Shown one piece after another: positions 12,210-15,371 of a stretch of DNA of 15,371 nt; position 1 is the stretch's first letter, and the number at the start of each line of letters is the position of its first letter. The notes under the pieces were generated by a model that was not told the origin of the DNA, did no database searches, and worked only from the letters and a program-made list of their open reading frames with translations. Source of the stretch: Acetivibrio sp964466645 (lineage in GTDB: Bacteria; Bacillota; Clostridia; Acetivibrionales; Acetivibrionaceae); contig CAYXPB010000114.1 in NCBI GenBank assembly GCA_964466645.1, positions 1 to 15,371 on the forward strand. Reading direction: 5' to 3'. A program made the position numbers and the translations under genes.

Positions 12210-13973
12210 TCAGCAGGGAAGCTGGATAACAAATTCAGTTCCTTTACCTATTTCACTATTTACTTTTATATCACCATTGTATAGATTTACAATATGTTTT
12301 ACAATTGAAAGACCTAAACCGGTACCTCCCATGTCTCTAGATCTGCCTTTATCAACTCTGTAAAAACGTTCAAAAATTCTTAGTATATGCTCATTTGGAA
12401 CTCCAATTCCGGTATCTTTAACGTGTATTACAACTTTCCCGCCTACATTTTGGGCATTTATTGCTACTGAACCGTTAGAAATATTGTATTTTACAGCGTT
12501 ATCAACTAAGTTTAATATCAGCTGCTTCATTCTATTTCTATTTGCCTTAATAAATATTTTTTCAGAAATACTATTTATAAATACAATATTTTTTTCATTT
12601 GCTATGTTCTGCATGACTTCAAATACACTGTCTACCAGAGATTTTAAATCAACGCTTTCTAGATCGGTGTCGCTTTGCTTTGTTTCAATCTCTGACAGAC
12701 ATAAAATATCATTTATTAGCTCATGAAGCCGTTCTGCTTCAATGTCTATAATATCCAAAAATCTCAAAGATACTTCCGCATTATTGATTGATCCACTCTT
12801 TAGTGTTTCAATGAAGCCCCTTATAGAGGTTATTGGCGTTTTAAGTTCATGAGTCACATTAGAAACAAATTCTGTTCTCAACTGCTCAAGTTTGTGTACT
12901 ATAGTAACGTCCTGAATAGAGATTATCCATCCGGAATTATCAACTTCTCCGTTATTAGATCTTATTGGAGAGGTTTTAATCAGCAAATCTTTTTCACCTA
13001 GCTTAATTTCACATTCAAGAGGTTTGTTTTGTTGCATAGACTCCTTCAGAAGAAGATTTACACGGTTATTTCTTATGTGCTCAGAGATTATATCTCCTGT
13101 AACATTAGTGTTTGTGTCTAGGCTAAGAACTGCAAAAGCTGCAGGATTAATTAATAGAATTTTCTTGCTGTTATCAACCGCTACTATGCCATAGGTGATG
13201 CTTTGTACTATTGATTCTACTTCGATTTTTTTGTTGTTTAGGTCATATACTGTTTTGTTTAGTTTTGATGCCATTTCATTAAATTGAAGTGCAAGTTGTC
13301 CTACTTCATCCTTTGAAGTTACTGATATACTTTTAGAGTAGTTTCCATTTGATATTTCCTTTGAAGCATTAATTATATCGTTAAGCGGTTGAATTACTGT
13401 TTCTGCTATCCGAGAAGAAACAATTGCACTTAAAAGTAAAGCTGATAAAATTATCAACATAGAATAATACCAGGACATTGTATCAATAGTTGTAAGTTTA
13501 GCTAAAGGAATTGATATTCGCACAATCAAATCCAATTGCTCAATAGGAATTGCCATATATAATAAATCTGATTGTAGAGTTGTACTGCTTCTGAAGTCTT
13601 TGCCTATATTTCCGGATAGAGCTATTTGAATCTCCCTTCGGGAGGTATGGTTTTCCATAGTTGAATAATCAGCTTCAGAGTCACCTAAAACCCTACCGAA
13701 ATAGTCTATAAATGTTACTCTCAAATTATTATTACGAGAAGTAATATTTTGGTTATAATTAGTAGCAAAATCTTTTGCTAGCTTGTCATAGTCAATTTGA
13801 GACAAAGCCTTGCTTTGTAGTAAATAGTATTGAATTGAAAGACCTATACTTTCTAGTTTGTTTTCAACTTCTGTCTTGTAATATTTTTTTGAAAGTTGTG
13901 TGGTAAAAATAACTGTTGTTATTAATACAACTACAATTAAAACTAAATAATATTTAAAGATTTTCTTTTTCAT
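12210..13973 (-). CDS. phoR: Phosphate regulon sensor histidine kinase PhoR
   Basis: The protein has 587 residues from the ATG at 13973, which has AAGGA about 11 nt upstream; a GTG at 14003 would add 10 residues but has a poor ribosome site. Order: membrane helix (about 6-26), extracytoplasmic sensor with DYFGRVLGDSEAD and MENHTSRREI, second helix (about 170-190), HAMP (about 191-243), PAS domain (about 250-360). The HisKA box follows, FVSNVTHELKTPITSIRG, with phospho-accepting His375. The ATPase domain has NLVDNAVKYN, DTGIGVP, ERFYRVD and GGTGLGLSIVKHI. All catalytic boxes are intact. It overlaps the end of phoB by 20 bp, so the pair is translationally coupled. It should phosphorylate PhoB when phosphate is low, with PhoU and the Pst transporter giving the signal. 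Confidence 0.93.
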   Translation of the reverse strand: MKKKIFKYYLVLIVVVLITTVIFTTQLSKKYYKTEVENKLESIGLSIQYYLLQSKALSQIDYDKLAKDFATNYNQNITSRNNNLRVTFIDYFGRVLGDSEADYSTMENHTSRREIQIALSGNIGKDFRSSTTLQSDLLYMAIPIEQLDLIVRISIPLAKLTTIDTMSWYYSMLIILSALLLSAIVSSRIAETVIQPLNDIINASKEISNGNYSKSISVTSKDEVGQLALQFNEMASKLNKTVYDLNNKKIEVESIVQSITYGIVAVDNSKKILLINPAAFAVLSLDTNTNVTGDIISEHIRNNRVNLLLKESMQQNKPLECEIKLGEKDLLIKTSPIRSNNGEVDNSGWIISIQDVTIVHKLEQLRTEFVSNVTHELKTPITSIRGFIETLKSGSINNAEVSLRFLDIIDIEAERLHELINDILCLSEIETKQSDTDLESVDLKSLVDSVFEVMQNIANEKNIVFINSISEKIFIKANRNRMKQLILNLVDNAVKYNISNGSVAINAQNVGGKVVIHVKDTGIGVPNEHILRIFERFYRVDKGRSRDMGGTGLGLSIVKHIVNLYNGDIKVNSEIGKGTEFVIQLPC

Positions 13974-14691
13974 AATTTGGTTGTTCCTTATCTTCTTTGT
14001 CACTAAAGCGGTAACCTATACCTCTGACAGTTTCTATATAAGTAGGGACATTATCATCATCTTCAATTTTTTGTCTTAGATATCTGATATGCACATCAAC
14101 AGTTCTTGTTTCACCATAATAGTCGAACCCCCAAATCTTTTCTAAAAGCAATTCACGGGACATAACTATTCCTTTATTTAATACTAGTAGCTTTAATAAT
14201 TCAAATTCTTTAAAAGTCATTTCAATTAGTGTCTTATCCTTGTATACTTCGTGTCTTGCAACATCAATGGTTATTTTGCCCACTTTGAATATTTCGGGGG
14301 TACTTTCCTGCGTATCTGTTTGTCTTCTGAAAATTACTTTCACCCTTGCAGTAAATTCTCTGACGCTAAAAGGTTTGGTAATGTAGTCTTCTGCACCTAG
14401 TTCAAGACCTAAAACTTTATCAAACTCATCGTTTTTTGCTGTCAGCATAATTATAGGGATTTTTTTAAAAGTAGAGTTTTCTTTAATCCTTCGGCAAAGC
14501 TCAAGGCCATCAATCCCTGGAAGCATTATATCTAGAATGAAAAGATCCGGTTTTTGGTTTTTACATTCGTCAAGCATAAATTCGCCATTGTCAAAACATT
14601 TAACGTCGTACCCATTTTCTTTTAAATTAAATCCTATTAATTCCTGAATATGTTTTTCATCTTCAACCACATAAATTAGCTTTTTTGCCAT
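13954..14691 (-). CDS. phoB: Phosphate regulon response regulator PhoB/PhoP (OmpR family)
   Basis: This 245-residue regulator has a receiver domain with E10-D11, phospho-acceptor D54 in FILDIMLPG, T84 and K106 in ITKPF. A winged-helix DNA-binding domain follows (about 140-238), with the typical ELLKLLVLNKGIVMSRE, TVDVHIRYLRQKIED and ETVRGIGYRF. The ATG at 14691 has AGGAAGGTG just upstream. It follows phoU by 49 bp and overlaps phoR, which identifies it as the Pho regulator rather than a generic OmpR protein. Its likely target in this window is the 11-bp repeat array at 10820-10858. In Gram-positives the same protein is often named PhoP. Confidence 0.93.
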   Translation of the reverse strand: MAKKLIYVVEDEKHIQELIGFNLKENGYDVKCFDNGEFMLDECKNQKPDLFILDIMLPGIDGLELCRRIKENSTFKKIPIIMLTAKNDEFDKVLGLELGAEDYITKPFSVREFTARVKVIFRRQTDTQESTPEIFKVGKITIDVARHEVYKDKTLIEMTFKEFELLKLLVLNKGIVMSRELLLEKIWGFDYYGETRTVDVHIRYLRQKIEDDDNVPTYIETVRGIGYRFSDKEDKEQPNYEKENL

Positions 14692-14740
14692 ACATGCACC
14701 TTCCTATTGTTAATTGGTGTATCTACTATTTCATAGCTCG

Positions 14741-15371
14741 CTATTTTGTAGATGTAATATTCTCATCATTTTGGTGTAAACCTCTAGCTAAATGATCATG
14801 TTCTCCTGTAACATTATATACTACCCATTCACCAATATTTGTGGCGTGGTCAGCCATACGTTCAAGGTATTTAGCTATTAATATAAGATCTATAGCCTGT
14901 TCAACAGAATTTGAGTCATTTTTGGCAATGTTCATAAGCTCAAGTGTAATTTTCATAAATAGGTCATCAACTTCATCGTCGCTACTGCATACGGCTTTGG
15001 CAAGATCAATATCCTGTTTGATATAGGCGTCAATTGACTTGTTAACCATTCGTTTTGCCAATTCAGCCATTTTAGGTATGTCAATTAAAGGCTTTATATA
15101 TTTTTGGTTGGCCATTCGTATTGTTATTTCGGCAATATCCGAAGAATGGTCGGCGATTCTCTCCATATCGGTAATAATCTTTAATGCTGCGCTTATAGTT
15201 CTCAAATCTTTTGCTAAAGGCTGTTGTCGGGCAATAAGATTCAAACAGCGTCGTTCAATTTTTTTCTCGTAATCATCAATTATATCATCATTTATTAAAA
15301 TATGTCTTGCAAGGGAAATATCCTGCTTTTTTAAAGCTATTATAGTGTTTTCAATAGACTCCTCAACAAGA
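14741..15371 (-). CDS. phoU: Phosphate signalling protein PhoU (5' partial)
   Basis: The frame is open from the right edge of the window (first full codon at 15370) to TAG at 14741, giving 209 residues. The family is usually about 215-225 residues, so only the first 10-20 are missing. The two three-helix PhoU repeats are clear, each with its metal-binding pattern: IITDMERIADHSSDIAE in the first and LIAKYLERMADHATNIGEW in the second. The stretch RRCLNLIARQQPLAKDLR precedes the first. PhoU represses PhoR signalling when phosphate is plentiful and modulates the Pst transporter. It lies directly upstream of phoB-phoR on the same strand. From family habit, pstSCAB should lie just beyond the window on the right. 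Confidence 0.95.
   Translation of the reverse strand, partial: LVEESIENTIIALKKQDISLARHILINDDIIDDYEKKIERRCLNLIARQQPLAKDLRTISAALKIITDMERIADHSSDIAEITIRMANQKYIKPLIDIPKMAELAKRMVNKSIDAYIKQDIDLAKAVCSSDDEVDDLFMKITLELMNIAKNDSNSVEQAIDLILIAKYLERMADHATNIGEWVVYNVTGEHDHLARGLHQNDENITSTK

Noticed and set aside
1..15371. CRISPR arrays, tRNA or rRNA genes, transposases or phage genes
   Set aside because: No regularly spaced repeats with spacers, no cloverleaf sequences and no mobile-element proteins were recognised; the only repeat-like element is the palindrome at 8191-8357.

Overview
The window looks like a low-G+C chromosome segment of an anaerobic Firmicute, probably a clostridium. The evidence is the A+T-rich coding sequence, strong AGGAGG-type ribosome sites, frequent TTG/GTG starts, and the gene order nusB-xseA-xseB-ispA-...-dxs-tlyA followed elsewhere by a phoU-phoB-phoR block. 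The cellulolytic clostridia (Ruminiclostridium/Acetivibrio) would fit, but genus cannot be fixed from the sequence alone. A run of exactly 100 N shows that it comes from a draft assembly.

Bases 1-8121 (+ strand) hold a housekeeping and isoprenoid cluster: the tail of a probable DUF2273 gene, nusB, xseA, xseB, ispA, a YuiD/DUF212 membrane protein, a large non-coding RNA, its partner membrane protein OapA, dxs and tlyA. The RNA is the highlight. About 620 nt, visibly richer in G+C than its surroundings and full of hairpins, it lies between ispA and dxs directly upstream of oapA. It is bounded by a perfect 10-bp pairing of its two ends (3977-3986 with 4588-4597). Position, size and partner gene identify it as OLE RNA (Ornate Large Extremophilic RNA), one of the largest structured bacterial ncRNAs. 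It forms a membrane ribonucleoprotein with OapA and has been linked to Mg2+ homeostasis and to cold and alcohol tolerance. A terminator-like hairpin overlaps the tlyA stop codon and probably ends this block.

Bases 8122-8396 carry no gene, but contain a 167-bp imperfect inverted repeat (8191-8357) that could form a branched hairpin. It may be a MITE-like or other dispersed palindromic element.

Bases 8397-12170 contain two divergent genes: an LtaS-family lipoteichoic-acid-synthase-like sulfatase (- strand) and a PhnM-like amidohydrolase (+ strand) that has lost several His residues typical of PhnM. The sulfatase gene is split by the N run, but the 55 bases on either side are identical. Collapsing them restores one continuous 680-residue frame, so the gap is an assembly artefact. 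Between the two genes lie four TTAACA-like hexamers at exactly 11-bp spacing, the pattern of a PhoP/PhoB box.

Bases 12210-15371 (- strand) are the phosphate-starvation regulators phoU (5' end outside the window), phoB/phoP and phoR. The second half of the window can therefore be read as a phosphate-responsive neighbourhood: PhoU and PhoR sense phosphate status, PhoB binds the box at 10820-10858, and the PhnM-like gene, perhaps with the anionic-polymer synthase, is the likely target. The last step is inference.
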